Shown: positions 23,101 to 30,906 of the stretch, piece after piece
How the letters are laid out: each line of letters opens with the position of its first letter
Numbering within the stretch: position 1 is the stretch's first letter
Made by a program: the position numbers and the translations under genes
Notes under the pieces: model-generated
Seen by the model: the letters and a program-made list of their open reading frames with translations, nothing else
The model's database searches: none
What the model was told of the DNA's origin: nothing
Source: Actinernus sp. WN-2022
Taxonomy: Eukaryota; Cnidaria; Anthozoa; Actiniaria; Actinernidae
Direction of reading: 5' to 3'
Assembly: GCA_030867875.1 (NCBI GenBank)
Contig: JAOWCC010001589.1
Span: 88,249,537 to 88,313,536 of the forward strand
DNA length: 64,000 nt

Positions 23101-25563
23101 TGAAGATTCTTTATCACGTGAAGTTCTATTGATGCACTAAGTTTCACATATTTGTTGAAGTTACTAGCTCATAAACCTGAAAAAAATTTTTTTCGGTCAA
23201 TGACCAGGTCTTATATAAAATATACTTGATTAAAGCACACTTAGTCCATTCAATATCACATACACTGCAGCATAGTACATTTAATTCATTCAATATCACA
23301 TACACTGCAGCATAGCACATTTAGTTCATTCAATATCACATACACTACAGCATAGCACACTTAGTCCATTCAATATCACATGCATATATACACTGCAGAC
23401 ACTGCAGCATAGCACACTTAGTCCATTCAATATCACATACACTGCAGCATAGTACATTTAGTTCATTCAATATCACATACACTGCAGCATAGCACATTTA
23501 GTTCATTCAATATCACATACACTGCAGCATAGCACACTTAGTCCATTCAATATCACATACACTGCAGCATAGCACACTTAGTCCATTCAATATCACATAC
23601 ACTGCAGCATAGCACACTTAGTCCATTCAATATCACATGCATACACTGCAGACACTGCAGCATAGCACACTTAGTCCATTCAATATCAACACTGCAGCAT
23701 AGCACACTTAGTCCATTCAGTATCACATACACTGCAGCATAGCACACTTAGTCCATTCAATATCACATACACTGCAGCATAGCACATTTAGTCCATTCAA
23801 TATCACATACACTGCAGCATAGCACACTTAGTCCATTCAATATCACATACACTGCAGCATAGCACACTTAGTCCATTCAATATCACATACACTGCAGCAT
23901 AGCACATTTAGTCCATTCAATATCACATACACTGCAGCATAGCACATTTAGTCCATTCAATATCACATACACTGCAGCATAGCACATTTAGTCCATTCAA
24001 TATCACATACACTGCAGCATAGCACACTTAGTCCATTCAATATCACATACACTGCAGCATAGCACATTTAGTCCATTCAATATCACATACACTGCAGCAT
24101 AGCACATTTAGTCCATTCAATATCACATACACTGCAGCATAGCACACTTAGTCCATTCAATATCACATACATACACTGCAGACACTGCAGCATAGCACAC
24201 TTAGTCCATTCAATATCACATACACTGCAGCATAGCACACTTAGTCCATTCAGTATCACATACACTGCAGCATAGCACACTTAGTCCATTCAATATCACA
24301 TACACTGCAGCATAGCACATTTAGTCCATTCAATATCACATACACTGCAGCATAGCACACTTAGTCCATTCAATATCACATACACTGCAGCATAGCACAC
24401 TAAGTCCATTCAATATCACATGCATACACTGCAGACACTGCAGCATAGCACACTTAGTCCATTCAATATCACATACACTGCAGCATAGCACACTTAGTCC
24501 ATTCAGTATCACATACACTGCAGCATAGCACACTTAGTCCATTCAATATCACATACACTGCAGCATAGCACATTTAGTCCATTCAATATCACATACACTG
24601 CAGCATAGCACACTTAGTCCATTCAATATCACATACACTGCAGCATAGCACACTTAGTCCATTCAATATCACATACACTGCAGCATAGCACATTTAGTCC
24701 ATTCAATATCACATACACTGCAGCATAGCACATTTAGTCCATTCAATATCACATACACTGCAGCATAGCACACTTAGTCCATTCAATATCACATACACTG
24801 CAGCATAGCACATTTAGTCCATTCAATATCACATACACTGCAGCATAGCACATTTAGTTCATTCGGCAATATCACATACACTGCAGCACAGCACATTTAG
24901 TTTATTCAATATCACATACACTGCAGCATAGCACATCAGTTTAGTTCATTCAATATCACGGGCTGACTGTACGATGGACGAAAAATAAGGGTGGATAATT
25001 AACGCCATCTACCAGAATAATCCCTGTCCAGTGGATCAAATAATCTAGTTTGGTTAATGGTTAATGATAGGGGCTTTTACGGTGGATAGCGTTATTCACC
25101 CTTTGAACAATCGGTTGTTGAACTGCAAAGGCGCGGACTTACGGTCCTACGTTAAACGCAGTAGAGCGGATTTCGTAGAGTGGGACAAAAATACGGCATT
25201 TCCGTAGCGTAACCGTACTGTAACTCTGTAATTTGATTGGATCAGCAGGACAAAAACAATAGGGAAACCATTTCAATGTCACGACATACCGTGCGGTACC
25301 GTGCCGTAAGTGATTGCCTTAAATTGTACACTCATACGAAATCCAGGCTGTTGAACTCAGTGCATGCATACTTCAGTGGTGGACAGCTCGCAAACCCGCT
25401 CCGTGTGTCTGAATCTTATTCTTTCTTCTCATTTATCTTTTCTGTAGGACCAGCCAAAACTGAAGCCGAGAATGTTAATTACGAAGGGGGAGCAATGATG
25501 TTCACCAATCCTGCCTACAGTAACGTGGGAGACGAGTTCATCGACCTGGACACCAAATCTTAA
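2114..25563 (+). CDS. Delta-like (DSL-family-like) EGF-repeat type I membrane protein, 5' partial
   Basis: Twenty exons can be placed: 2114-2181, 2416-2487, 6123-6339, 7104-7249, 7773-7947, 11220-11417, 11842-12090, 12752-12913, 13043-13183, 13866-13982, 15397-15507, 16440-16559, 16860-16899, 19771-19856, 20111-20233, 20473-20589, 20789-20889 (doubtful), 21504-21555, 21693-21737, 22210-22323 and the terminal exon 25448-25563. All have AG/GT borders and nearly all are phase 1. The product is a chain of about 19 EGF modules, many calcium-binding (DIDEC/DINEC starts; C-x-D-x4-Y-x-C hydroxylation pattern), a charged linker, one membrane span and a 47-residue tail with FTNPAY. The first visible EGF (CRDGW, CIPKTGC spacing) resembles the EGF that follows the DSL domain in Delta/Jagged ligands; no DSL or signal-peptide exon is visible. 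A role as a cell-surface Notch-pathway ligand is inferred. An exon is probably missing between 2487 and 6123, where there is an assembly gap. Fibropellin-like or another EGF receptor is the alternative. Confidence 0.75.
2416..2487 (+). CDS. Exon: second half of the DSL-type EGF
   Basis: TTCTAG acceptor and G/GTACGT donor. The codon split across the junction with 2181 gives D, and the exon completes an EGF (C-V-C-x2-DW-T-G-T-N-C). The frame is continuous with the preceding exon, which supports both. Confidence 0.75.
2522..2621. other. Assembly gap (100 N)
   Basis: Exactly 100 N, a conventional placeholder length, so the true size is unknown. The next EGF exon (6123) starts in the middle of a module, so the missing first half of that EGF may lie here. 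Confidence 0.98.
2622..6020 (+). mobile_element. Dead CR1/L2-like LINE, interrupted by a 24-bp minisatellite
   Basis: Translated pieces follow the order of a non-LTR retrotransposon. Near 2660-2800 is an endonuclease C-terminus (SDHF, then FRKLKSID). Near 2890-3220 is the linker to the reverse transcriptase ([12 protein letters not shown]). After the minisatellite come VTPDEL/KSCELD (4575-4640), [14 protein letters not shown] (4940-4985) and [14 protein letters not shown] with an intact YADDT box (5111-5230). A C-terminal tail ends in a TTATTATTA run near 6000-6040. Frameshifts and stops are frequent, so it is not functional. It sits in an intron of the EGF-repeat gene. Confidence 0.8.
3235..4530. 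repeat. 24-bp minisatellite, 54 units
   Basis: The unit AACAAC(G/C)CTCCTGTACCC plus GAT(A/G)TC repeats 54 times with essentially only those two variable sites. Because 24 is divisible by 3 and the unit lacks stops, several frames on both strands stay open over the whole array (for example NNAPVPDI in one + frame). It lies inside the dead LINE, with LINE reading on both sides, so it is an expansion within a transposon remnant and not a gene. Confidence 0.97.
6123..6339 (+). CDS. Exon: EGF tail, one full EGF, start of the next
   Basis: TTTTGTAG acceptor, phase 0 entry; GCG/GTAAGT donor, phase 1. It encodes the last part of an EGF ([14 protein letters not shown]), a full calcium-binding EGF starting NIDEC with [10 protein letters not shown], and the start of another (NIDDC). 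The CQNNGTC context fits an O-fucose site. Confidence 0.9.
6438..6558. mobile_element. GC-rich foldback element (MITE-like)
   Basis: The ends are inverted copies (AGCAAAGTGGGCGCGCGCG against CGCGCGCGCCCACTTTGCT) and the pairing continues inward past GGCGCGAAAA/TTTTCACGCC. It is about 121 bp long and has no coding capacity. The rest of this intron (6340-7103) shows nothing else. Confidence 0.75.
7104..7249 (+). CDS. Exon: EGF completion plus start of next EGF
   Basis: TCCTAG acceptor. The split codon restores GGT, giving [12 protein letters not shown]. The donor is AAT/GTACGT in phase 0. It completes one EGF ([12 protein letters not shown]) and begins another at [14 protein letters not shown]. 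Confidence 0.88.
7773..7947 (+). CDS. Exon: EGF completion, full EGF, start of next
   Basis: CCGTAG acceptor in phase 0, matching the phase of the preceding donor; GCTG/GTAAGA donor in phase 1. It reads [12 protein letters not shown], then a full EGF from NIDDC to FTSRRC, then NIDECA. Confidence 0.88.
8000..8955 (+). mobile_element. Degenerate LINE reverse-transcriptase remnant
   Basis: Frames with stops and shifts keep recognisable LINE blocks: a basic region before the RT ([13 protein letters not shown], then [13 protein letters not shown]), [14 protein letters not shown] near 8620-8660, and a decayed catalytic box (DVDDTMLC) near 8700. It is intronic to the EGF-repeat gene and non-functional. 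Confidence 0.65.
8993..9263. mobile_element. Foldback element with about 70-bp inverted ends
   Basis: The left arm (8993-9067) and right arm (9193-9263) are imperfect inverted copies; both contain CCGCCGTGGGAAG and GTAGCAGCTGACGTTTC. About 125 bp lie between the arms. No ORF. Confidence 0.8.
9769..9870. repeat. 51-bp direct duplication
   Basis: Two tandem copies starting at 9769 and 9820, each opening with GACTTATTTGTGTTGAAGTC. Confidence 0.85.
9871..10394. other. Intron sequence, nothing seen
   Basis: No exon or repeat that I can support between the 51-bp duplication and the next LINE remnant. Confidence 0.4.
10395..10755 (+). mobile_element. LINE 3'-terminal fragment (CR1/L2-like)
   Basis: The translation matches the C-terminal region after the reverse transcriptase: [30 protein letters not shown], then degraded blocks near 10680-10750. 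Several frame breaks. Intronic. Confidence 0.7.
11220..11417 (+). CDS. Exon: EGF completion and most of the next EGF
   Basis: TTCCTCAG acceptor, ACAG/GTAGGT donor, phase 1 on both sides. It completes the EGF begun at DECA, then adds NIDDC to [10 protein letters not shown], finished in the next exon. Confidence 0.9.
11842..12090 (+). CDS. Exon: two full EGF modules
   Basis: CCACAG acceptor, AAAG/GTGAGA donor, phase 1 on both sides. After GRHC it encodes an EGF with [12 protein letters not shown] and a second with [14 protein letters not shown]. The second lacks the usual aspartate-rich start and carries a longer middle loop (RSQAGSVYS). Confidence 0.9.
12212..12430. repeat. 42-bp minisatellite, 5.3 copies
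   Basis: Units start at 12212, 12254, 12296, 12338 and 12380, each GACGGCGCCTGGCTAGCC followed by (A/C)ATCAGATGGCGAG. The unit length is a multiple of 3 and has no stop in some frames, so apparent ORFs on both strands are by-products. Confidence 0.95.
12752..12913 (+). CDS. Exon: one EGF with an extended first loop
   Basis: TTTCCAG acceptor, GTGG/GTGAGT donor, phase 1 on both sides. The module opens DIDNC and has an unusually long loop of about 21 residues before the second cysteine (YGYC), then [12 protein letters not shown] and WNGTKC. Confidence 0.88.
13043..13183 (+). CDS. Exon: one EGF with an internal 24-nt tandem duplication
   Basis: GTGCAG acceptor, AACG/GTAATT donor, phase 1 on both sides. 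The EGF starts [10 protein letters not shown] and ends with [15 protein letters not shown]: positions 13129-13152 and 13153-13176 are near-identical copies. The duplication keeps the frame but gives the module a seventh cysteine. Confidence 0.88.
13184..13865. other. Intron with a C-run
   Basis: Contains a C-run near 13430-13443 flanked by GC-rich sequence with an inverted-repeat look (GGATTTTTCGCTTTTATCGC against AAAAAGCAAAAATCCG). No exon seen. Confidence 0.4.
13866..13982 (+). CDS. Exon: one EGF
   Basis: TTTCTAG acceptor, TCGA/GTAAGT donor, phase 1 on both sides. It reads [11 protein letters not shown] to KGIYCSS. Its last 28 bp and the donor are the first unit of the tandem array that follows. 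Confidence 0.88.
13955..14782. repeat. 72/78-bp minisatellite that copies an exon end and its splice donor
   Basis: The unit runs from GGACAGAAGGG through TCTACTGTTCCTCGAGTAAG to GGGGGAAGGT. The first copy includes the true exon end and donor (13982/13983). About ten further copies repeat TCCTCGA/GTAAG(T/C). Units are 72 bp, or 78 bp when they carry the extra TAAAC stretch. Confidence 0.93.
15397..15507 (+). CDS. Exon: one EGF
   Basis: CTGCAG acceptor, ATAG/GTTAGT donor, phase 1 on both sides. It reads SSWCEPYPC to FTGRFC. This module lacks the DxDEC calcium-binding start. Confidence 0.87.
   Translation, partial: THRGVNLTPVSLGIVRMSVITLRADVIQDLLVAFVK
15590..16181 (+). mobile_element. LINE reverse-transcriptase C-terminal fragment
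   Basis: Two overlapping frames joined by one frameshift read [34 protein letters not shown] and then [13 protein letters not shown], typical of the thumb and C-terminal region of CR1/L2-type LINEs. It ends near 16181. Intronic. Confidence 0.75.
16440..16559 (+). CDS. Exon: one calcium-binding-type EGF
   Basis: GTTCAG acceptor, ACAA/GTAAGT donor, phase 1 on both sides. It reads [22 protein letters not shown] and GSHC. Confidence 0.9.
16860..16899 (+). CDS. Exon: 40-nt start of an EGF
   Basis: TTCCAG acceptor in phase 1; ATG/GTGAGT donor in phase 2. It encodes [13 protein letters not shown] plus two bases of a cysteine codon. The next exon (19771) starts with the T that completes TGT, so the two form one EGF divided by a 2.87-kb intron. 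Confidence 0.8.
17473..18090. repeat. 20-bp minisatellite, about 31 units
   Basis: The unit is CTCACACCGAATTCCAAAAG with single-base and small indel variants; every unit carries an EcoRI-type GAATTC. It is the inverse of the array at 19055-19260. Confidence 0.96.
18653..18780. repeat. 11-bp tandem repeat
   Basis: CTATACATCG and CTATACAGCA variants repeat about 11 times. A short inverted piece of the same repeat appears at 19023-19052. Confidence 0.85.
19055..19260. repeat. 20-bp minisatellite, inverted copy, about 10 units
   Basis: The unit CTTTTGGAATTCGGTGTGAG is the reverse complement of the 17473 array. Both arrays are joined to the outer arms of the same transposon copy. Confidence 0.96.
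19771..19856 (+). CDS. Exon: remainder of the split EGF
   Basis: TTTGCAG acceptor in phase 2, GAAG/GTGAGC donor in phase 1. It completes the EGF begun at 16860: [18 protein letters not shown], then FTGLRC. Confidence 0.87.
19864..19984. repeat. 20-bp tandem repeat, 6 copies
   Basis: GTGATGACCTCTACACACAC units with minor variants, starting 8 bp after the preceding exon. Confidence 0.93.
20111..20233 (+). CDS. Exon: one calcium-binding-type EGF
   Basis: CCACAG acceptor, ACAA/GTAAGT donor, phase 1 on both sides. It reads [24 protein letters not shown] and FTGEDC. Confidence 0.88.
20473..20589 (+). CDS. Exon: EGF disrupted by two compensating 1-nt shifts
   Basis: TTGACAG acceptor, CAAT/GTAAGT donor; the 117-nt length keeps phase 1 on both sides. 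In the spliced frame it starts DINDC and ends TCDQ but loses the EGF cysteines in between. The -1 frame in the middle restores a good EGF core ([16 protein letters not shown], then PGWSGKD). One base seems missing near 20485-20495 and one extra (A) present near 20579. Either the assembly has two indels or this allele has a scrambled module. Confidence 0.65.
20789..20889 (+). CDS. Probable EGF-like exon, not readable in one frame
   Basis: ATGCAG acceptor and AGAG/GTAATG donor. The 3' part reads [20 protein letters not shown] in one frame and the 5' part AGHDLCGCT in another. Each frame has a stop inside the exon and the 101-nt length breaks phase 1. An indel error, a different acceptor or real decay could explain it. 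Confidence 0.4.
21504..21555 (+). CDS. Exon: charged juxtamembrane linker, part 1
   Basis: TTGTAG acceptor, AAAG/GTTAGT donor. The frame that matches the downstream phase reads [12 protein letters not shown], an amphipathic charged segment. It enters in phase 0, which does not match the preceding doubtful exon, so an exon may be missed or wrong between 20590 and 21503. Confidence 0.55.
21693..21737 (+). CDS. Exon: charged juxtamembrane linker, part 2 (45 nt)
   Basis: CTCTCAG acceptor, AAAG/GTGAGG donor, phase 1 on both sides. It encodes [14 protein letters not shown], highly charged and probably helical, directly before the membrane-span exon. Confidence 0.65.
22210..22323 (+). CDS. Exon: transmembrane segment
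   Basis: TCGCAG acceptor, CCAG/GTCAGT donor, phase 1 on both sides. After KETK comes a hydrophobic stretch of about 24 residues ([17 protein letters not shown], then VIVYFIM) followed by RKRN, the basic stop-transfer signal of a type I membrane protein. Confidence 0.9.
22324..23234. other. Intron with a short GTCAGGGAAAAGTCAGGG repeat
   Basis: Around 22853-22930 the motif CAGGGAAAAGTCAGG recurs in a stretch that looks like part of a dispersed repeat. Nothing else is seen. Confidence 0.4.
23235..24958. repeat. 40-bp minisatellite, about 43 units
   Basis: The unit is CATACACTGCAGCATAGCAC followed by A(C/T)TTAGTCCATTCAATATCA. Every unit contains CTGCAG. A higher-order variant with an extra CACTGCAGA segment recurs near 23390, 23645, 24175 and 24425, so blocks of several units were duplicated together. 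It occupies most of the last intron of the EGF-repeat gene. Confidence 0.96.
25164..25348. mobile_element. Compact TA-flanked MITE, same family as 17324-19352
   Basis: The left end GAGCGGATTTCGTAGAGTGG and right end ACTCATACGAAATCC are inverted; TA precedes the left end. The interior contains TTTGATTGGATCAG and CATTTCAATGTCACG, as in the enlarged copy. At about 185 bp it shows the ancestral size of the family. Confidence 0.78.
25448..25563 (+). CDS. Terminal exon: cytoplasmic tail with FTNPAY motif
   Basis: TCTGTAG acceptor in phase 1. The frame runs to TAA at 25561-25563. The tail begins [14 protein letters not shown], then [15 protein letters not shown] and ends IDLDTKS. FTNPAY matches the FxNPxY motif that clathrin adaptors and PTB domains read in LDL-receptor-type tails. 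Confidence 0.92.
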
Positions 25564-26822
25564 TGTTTAGGGTCCGATTATTGAATCATATCCCGGGACA
25601 AGCCGATAATCTCTAACTTTGGTCAATAGAGGGACGGAACAGCGTCTTTAACACATTTTAGCTTTACGAAACTCGTACACATATATGTATGTTCTTAATT
25701 GGCCGAATTCAAGAATAGAAATTTAAATTCCTACGCGACCTAAAAAGACGACGCATTTCGTGTCCTTGTCACCCTGTCCAGTAACAGTGTGAAGAGGATA
25801 ACGTTTGACTTGAGCTTTACCGACTTTCGGTTGTATAAAGAAAAGCCACAAAGAGTATCAGTGCAATCTTTGGAAACATTTTCAGTATGCGACTCCGCTC
25901 TAGGTCGAGGTGACAATTTGTTAGGACCGCATTTGTGAAAGTACTGATCGGCTTATAAACTCATAAGAGTCTCCTAAGATACATCTCAGGAAATAGATGG
26001 TATTCATAAATACCTCTGATATCAACAAGACATGTCTTAGGACATCAAAAATCGACCTCTTAACTTAGCGGGACCCTCGACATGTCCACTGGACGTTAAT
26101 GCATGTCGCCCCCTCCCTCCCCTCCCCCTAAGCCGACCACATTTTGTTTTTGTTGTCGTTTTAGGTACGATACTATAAAAACTACCGAGAGCTTAGTCGA
26201 AAATCACACCGTGTTTAGTCGACACGAAGCTTTAGGACATGTATCGGCGATCGATTGTGTTCTCGGCGTTACCGCCATGGAAACATCTGCATGTTTGGAG
26301 TTGGTTATGTATCCTGTAATTGATTGATATCGAAAGTCAAAACGGTTTGCTTCAACTTCAGAAGCCATGGCCATTGGCTCGTTCCCAGAACATTTACTGC
26401 TTTGGTTTTAATGCCCACAATGACTAACGTCCTCGCCTGGATCCACTCCCCCCTAATCGTCCAGTTATATCGACGGTCCCTTAGTAAGACATGTAACTTT
26501 AAATTAATGGCAGCCATTTTTTTGCCGAAGAGCCTTACGACGGGGATGTGTTTATAGATCGTTCGAAACCCGTATACTTAGGAGACTGCTATGTTACGCT
26601 GATCTTAAAAGAGCTCTAAGACATCGTTCACTTATAATTAAGACTTATCTTAGGGAGGTCAACATTTTCTCTCAAGTCATATCTTAGAAAATATTTCTCG
26701 TGAATTCGGCCATCACTTTCTCTTGAGAGAGCGATTTTAATAATGCTGTGCCAAACTCTAGCGCGTTGACTTCATAATGTTAAAATGCTTGCAATGCAAA
26801 CATTAAGTATATAGAGATTATT
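25564..26822. other. Presumed 3' UTR and flank of the EGF-repeat gene
   Basis: No coding exon or strong repeat. I found no AATAAA close to the stop; the first clear one lies near 26879, inside the hairpin below. Poly-pyrimidine-rich sequence occurs near 26105-26130. Confidence 0.4.
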
Positions 26823-26909
26823 ACACGTTAAGAGCTTGATATCGTTTTTATTCACGAGGTTGTCGACGAAAATCGAGTGAATAAAAACGATATCAGGCTC
26901 TTAACATGT
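26823..26909. repeat. Hairpin, about 30-bp arms
   Basis: GTTAAGAGCTTGATATCG with TTTTTATTCAC is inverted as GTGAATAAAAACGATATC with AGGCTCTTAAC, around a 20-bp loop. Confidence 0.85.
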
Positions 26910-26983
26910 CATAATTTGTTTGGTCTCTTGGTTTAAAGTGAATACAATAACACAAACAAAATTTATTTCTAAAAGCAATAGTA

Positions 26984-27012
26984 CAGTGAAGTGATATCGT
27001 ATCACTTCACTG
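26984..27012. repeat. Perfect 13-bp-arm palindrome
   Basis: CAGTGAAGTGATA, a 3-base loop (TCG) and TATCACTTCACTG. Confidence 0.9.
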
Positions 27013-27400
27013 ATATGTTTTATTTTGCCTCCACTACACAATTCAGACACACACAGTCATATAGGATACTTGGGGATGTCGGTCAGCCGAGCCCGACAGC
27101 GTTTATTCATATAATTGCTCATAATAGCTTACAGGCATTCTTTCTTCAACTTTTGGTCTCTATTTATTACTATTATTAATTATTGCGACACTGCCGGATA
27201 CGAAAACCCAAAACCACTGTGTGGACTAAAAGGGAACGTATACTCCCACCAATGCAGTGCCGCCAACTCTGGGAGCTGAGGTCATCTAAATACATTTAGT
27301 CCGATATGATAAATACAATCTTATGCCGATTTAAATTAAACTCGGTCGATTCTAACCTAGCCCTTAATGTTCGTTATGCCTCCGGCTTCTCGATCCAATC

Positions 27401-27404
<4 letters not shown>

Positions 27405-27434
<30 letters not shown>
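27405..27434. repeat. Poly-A run (30 A)
   Basis: An uninterrupted A run on the + strand. It could be the tail of an unrecognised retroposed sequence, but I see no recognisable body upstream and no target duplication. Confidence 0.9.
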
Positions 27435-27436
<2 letters not shown>

Positions 27437-27477
27437 AGGCAAGGTAGCAAGGCTGACCTAGAATGAATTCAACCTCT

Positions 27478-28078
27478 TAAAGTGCCACTACGACGAAAAT
27501 TTACCATTTCGATTTGCCACTTTTTCAGTGTCTATAGGTCAATCAGTATTAGAAATATCCGAAATAGTAAAAAATATTCCCAAATGGGCATCTTAAACCA
27601 CAAATTTTAGGAGAGTTTACCGGTAAAATCCTGTCCGCCATTGCTGGAAGCCGTGCCCTTTGTTCAGCTTTAAACAAAGGTTTATTCACCGGAAGTGATG
27701 TCATATACTTAACACGACGACCTCGTGGCGCGAAATAGCGTGCATAAAAAAGTAGCCAACCTCGCAAAGATAAATATAACTTTCTTCTTATGTACGTGAA
27801 GACGTTTTTAGTAGAAATATGCCTCCAGGCGTTGTGTTCTGCAGGCGAGAGTTAAGTGTATGACATCATTTCCGGTGAATAAACCTTTGTTTAAAGCTGA
27901 ACAAAGGGCACGGCTTCCAGCAATGGCGGACGTGTAGATTCAATATTCGGAGCTAAAAAAATAAGACTTCCTGTCGTTGTATCGAAAAATAATTTGAACT
28001 GGTAATAATATATGAACTCTACTTTATGAATATGCAAAAACATTGATATGTCAAAATTTGATCGTAGGGGCACTTTAA
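27478..28078. mobile_element. Palindromic foldback element, about 600 bp
   Basis: The outer ends TTAAAGTGCCACTACGACGA and TCGTAGGGGCACTTTAA are inverted. An inner inverted pair of about 75 bp follows (27635-27710 against 27860-27930; both contain GGAAGCCGTGCCCTTTGTTC or its complement). No coding capacity. Confidence 0.83.
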
Positions 28079-28829
28079 CAGTCACCTACTTATGGCACAC
28101 TACATTACCCATAATTCTCAGCACTACTCTCCCCAGGCTTCTGTTCGTGCCAGCAAAATATTCATTTCTGTGAATTTCGTACCTCAACTAACATAAATTA
28201 CACTTATTCACGGCTTTATCACACGGATATCAACCCCAAATGTGTAATAAAACACTATATTAACCGTACGGAGACTTTCATTTCAATTTCCCTTAAATTA
28301 AATAGGATACACAGGCGTTCTGGGGAGGGTAATAGCAGTGATGAATGTGAACTGTTCTTCTTACGAAGATTTTTTATTTAAATATATATATTTAAAATGA
28401 CTATCCAAATATATATACCTCACGGGCATCCTGGTGAATGTGGTAAGAGGGGGTGGGGTGGGGAGGGTGTAGTGTACATGAAAATAACGAGGGCGAGAGT
28501 GCTATATGTTGTCTAATAACTTGTAATGTGACAAACACATACTGTGTTCATACTAATCATTACTATCGCGATATATCAGTTAATGATTGAATACCAAAAC
28601 AGGTGCGTAGCCAGGGAGGGTTGCTGGGGTTCCACCTTTCCCTGAGGAATACACCCCCCTCTCTCCTTTTTCCAAGCCAGACGAGAAATGAAATATATAA
28701 AAGAAAAAAACTGATAAAAACAATTTAAGAAAGAGCGTGTGTGCTTCTTACTTAGATTAGATTTTCAAACCTTAGATTTTCAAACTTTCCCGGGCCGGGT
28801 GGTATGTCCGGACCCCCTAGCGGTTAGAA
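28079..28829. other. No gene seen
   Basis: Non-coding. Small AT-rich palindromic stretch at 28373-28397. No supported gene. Confidence 0.4.
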
Positions 28830-28871
28830 CCCCCCCCCCCCCCCCCCACCCCCCCCCCCCCCCCCCCCCCC
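28830..28871. repeat. Poly-C run
   Basis: About 42 C with a single A at 28848. One of many long C or G runs in the window. Confidence 0.95.
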
Positions 28872-29382
28872 AACTTCAAATTCTGGGTATGCCCCTCGGC
28901 AAAAGGAAAGGTGAACTGTGAACGAACATTACAAAAGCAGCCCCTGGGGGACTTTTTCTTTTGGTATTTTCCACCGATTACGTTTTGTAATCGCTGTATC
29001 ATAACAGGTGCGATATATTAAAGTAATCAGAATTAACCCTCACAATACCTAAGGGTTCGAGAAGGAATGAGAAGAATAAATTTTACATGCATTGAAAATG
29101 TTGAAAGGGAAAATGACATGTTGCTTTGTATCACACGAGTACATAATAAATAATTCCAAGTATACGCCAATTGTATGTGCTCTCTTCGAAGAAGGGGAAC
29201 AGACAGACAATAAAATAACTGGTAATACTACCACTCTCGCGATGCACGCTGCACACCCCCAGCGGCTTGCGTGCATGTTTCGGTAGAGCTTATCGATGCG
29301 CCATTAGCTGTCTGGGCTGAGAATTGTAAACCTCGGCGAACTTCGAAGCAGCGAAAACAGAAAACCTCCGGTGTCGGTGAGT

Positions 29383-29956
29383 AGGCCTTTCCAGATTGTG
29401 CGCGGCAACTTTTGAGCAACGTTTTGCGTTTTGAGCAACTTTTTGTGTTATGAGCAACTTTCGCCTTCCGGGCGCAATATTTGGGCAACAAATGAGCTTT
29501 TTGGAGATCTTGAGCATGAAATTGCTAAATTGAATTTGAGAAATTTTGATGCAATATCTGCCATTTACCAAATCTTGTTTCAATTAAAACGCTAATTTGG
29601 TGTGTCCTTCAATCTTGATGTTATTGAAGCCCACGAACATAACAGCGGTTATAAAAAACTAAACCGCTGCCCACGAACAACATCCCCAAATTAGGTGAAA
29701 TAAGAAATTAGAGGTTCAGTTACTTAATTTGTGTTTAAATGACTCATTTTCAAGCATTTTTCCAATTCAAGTTGCAACCATTAAGATATTTTTAGCAACT
29801 TTTTATTTTTTTAGCACACTTTATTTATTTTTTGGAGCAACTTCTTGTTTTGTTTTTATTTCTTTGAGCAGCTTTTTAAGTTTTTGAGCAACTTTTTGTC
29901 TTTTTTTGGAGCAACTTTTTCTATTTTTACTACTGAGCACAATCTGGAAAGGCCAA
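29383..29956. mobile_element. Non-autonomous transposon, 8-9 bp target duplication (hAT-like size)
   Basis: The ends AGGCCTTTCCAGATTGTGC and GCACAATCTGGAAAGGCC are inverted. Flanks at 29374-29382 and 29957-29965 both read TCGGTGAGT. The interior is rich in repeats of GAGCAACTTTTT and has no transposase. Confidence 0.85.
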
Positions 29957-29965
29957 TCGGTGAGT

Positions 29966-30368
29966 CATATCATATCACATTCCAGCATGTTTAGATTTGA
30001 TGCAAATTGTTTTTCAGTGACATGCATTATTTATATTGGCCGTGCTATGATAAGCACAAGGAATGAAAAAGTATCAACATAATCTTGCACTTAACATTGG
30101 CAGAAATTTGGGTCAAGATGGCGGTCGCGCGTGCGCGGAAATGTAAGAAAATGTATGATTTTTTTCCGTCTAAATTTAACAATTATGAGCTTTAATATCC
30201 TCAGGGCACTCGAACATGTTTAGTACTGATTAAGCTGTACACAAGGAAAAAGTATGCCAAGTAATAGAGTCTGGCTGCTTTACTTCCCAAGCTGCTCATT
30301 CTGGTCACAGTTAATGCTCCATTCCGCCGATACATTGTCTCGAAATCTGATTCCATTCATGCAATATA
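29966..30368. other. No gene seen
   Basis: Spacer between two transposon copies; no ORF or repeat that I can support. Confidence 0.4.
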
Positions 30369-30867
30369 CAGTGGAACCTCAATTCAACGAACCTCTATAT
30401 AACGAAGTCCTCGGTATAACGAACGATATTGTTCAGCCCGGCAAAATTTTAAGTAAAATGTATGTAACAGAACCTCGATATAACGAACCTCGTTATAACG
30501 AACACAATCCGGCAGCCCAAACGTAAAATCTACCCCGATATAACGAATAAATGTCAACACGCGACAAAAGATGAATGTGGAACAGGCCAACATGACAGCG
30601 ATGAAAACTTTAATCCTGTAACAAGAGAACAGTACAGACACTGGCACTATCGAGACATCAGATCCGCTTTATCCTCTTTGTCTCTTATTTAATAGTTCTA
30701 TCTATTAACTTCGTTACAAAACAATTATTAACTATACCTCGATATAACGAACATTTTGGTTGCTTTTCCGCAAATTCGTTATAACGAGGTTTTCGATTTA
30801 ATGAACCCTCGATATAACGAACAATTTCCCCAGTCCCTTGGCACTTCGTTAAATCGAGGTTCCACTG
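30369..30867. mobile_element. Pogo/Tigger-like non-autonomous element
   Basis: The ends CAGTGGAACCTCAATTCAAC and CGAGGTTCCACTG are inverted, and the sub-terminal regions repeat CCTCGATATAACGAAC on both strands, the hallmark of pogo-type elements in animals. TA precedes the left end; the right flank is AA, so the duplication has decayed. No transposase ORF. Confidence 0.8.
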
Positions 30868-30906
30868 AAGATGGTTTGCACTCAATCTGACAAAGAGCAT
30901 GGCGGC

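Noticed and set aside
23553..24533. Three minus-strand ORFs of about 65 codons
   Set aside because: They are translations of the 40-bp minisatellite, repeated with its block structure.
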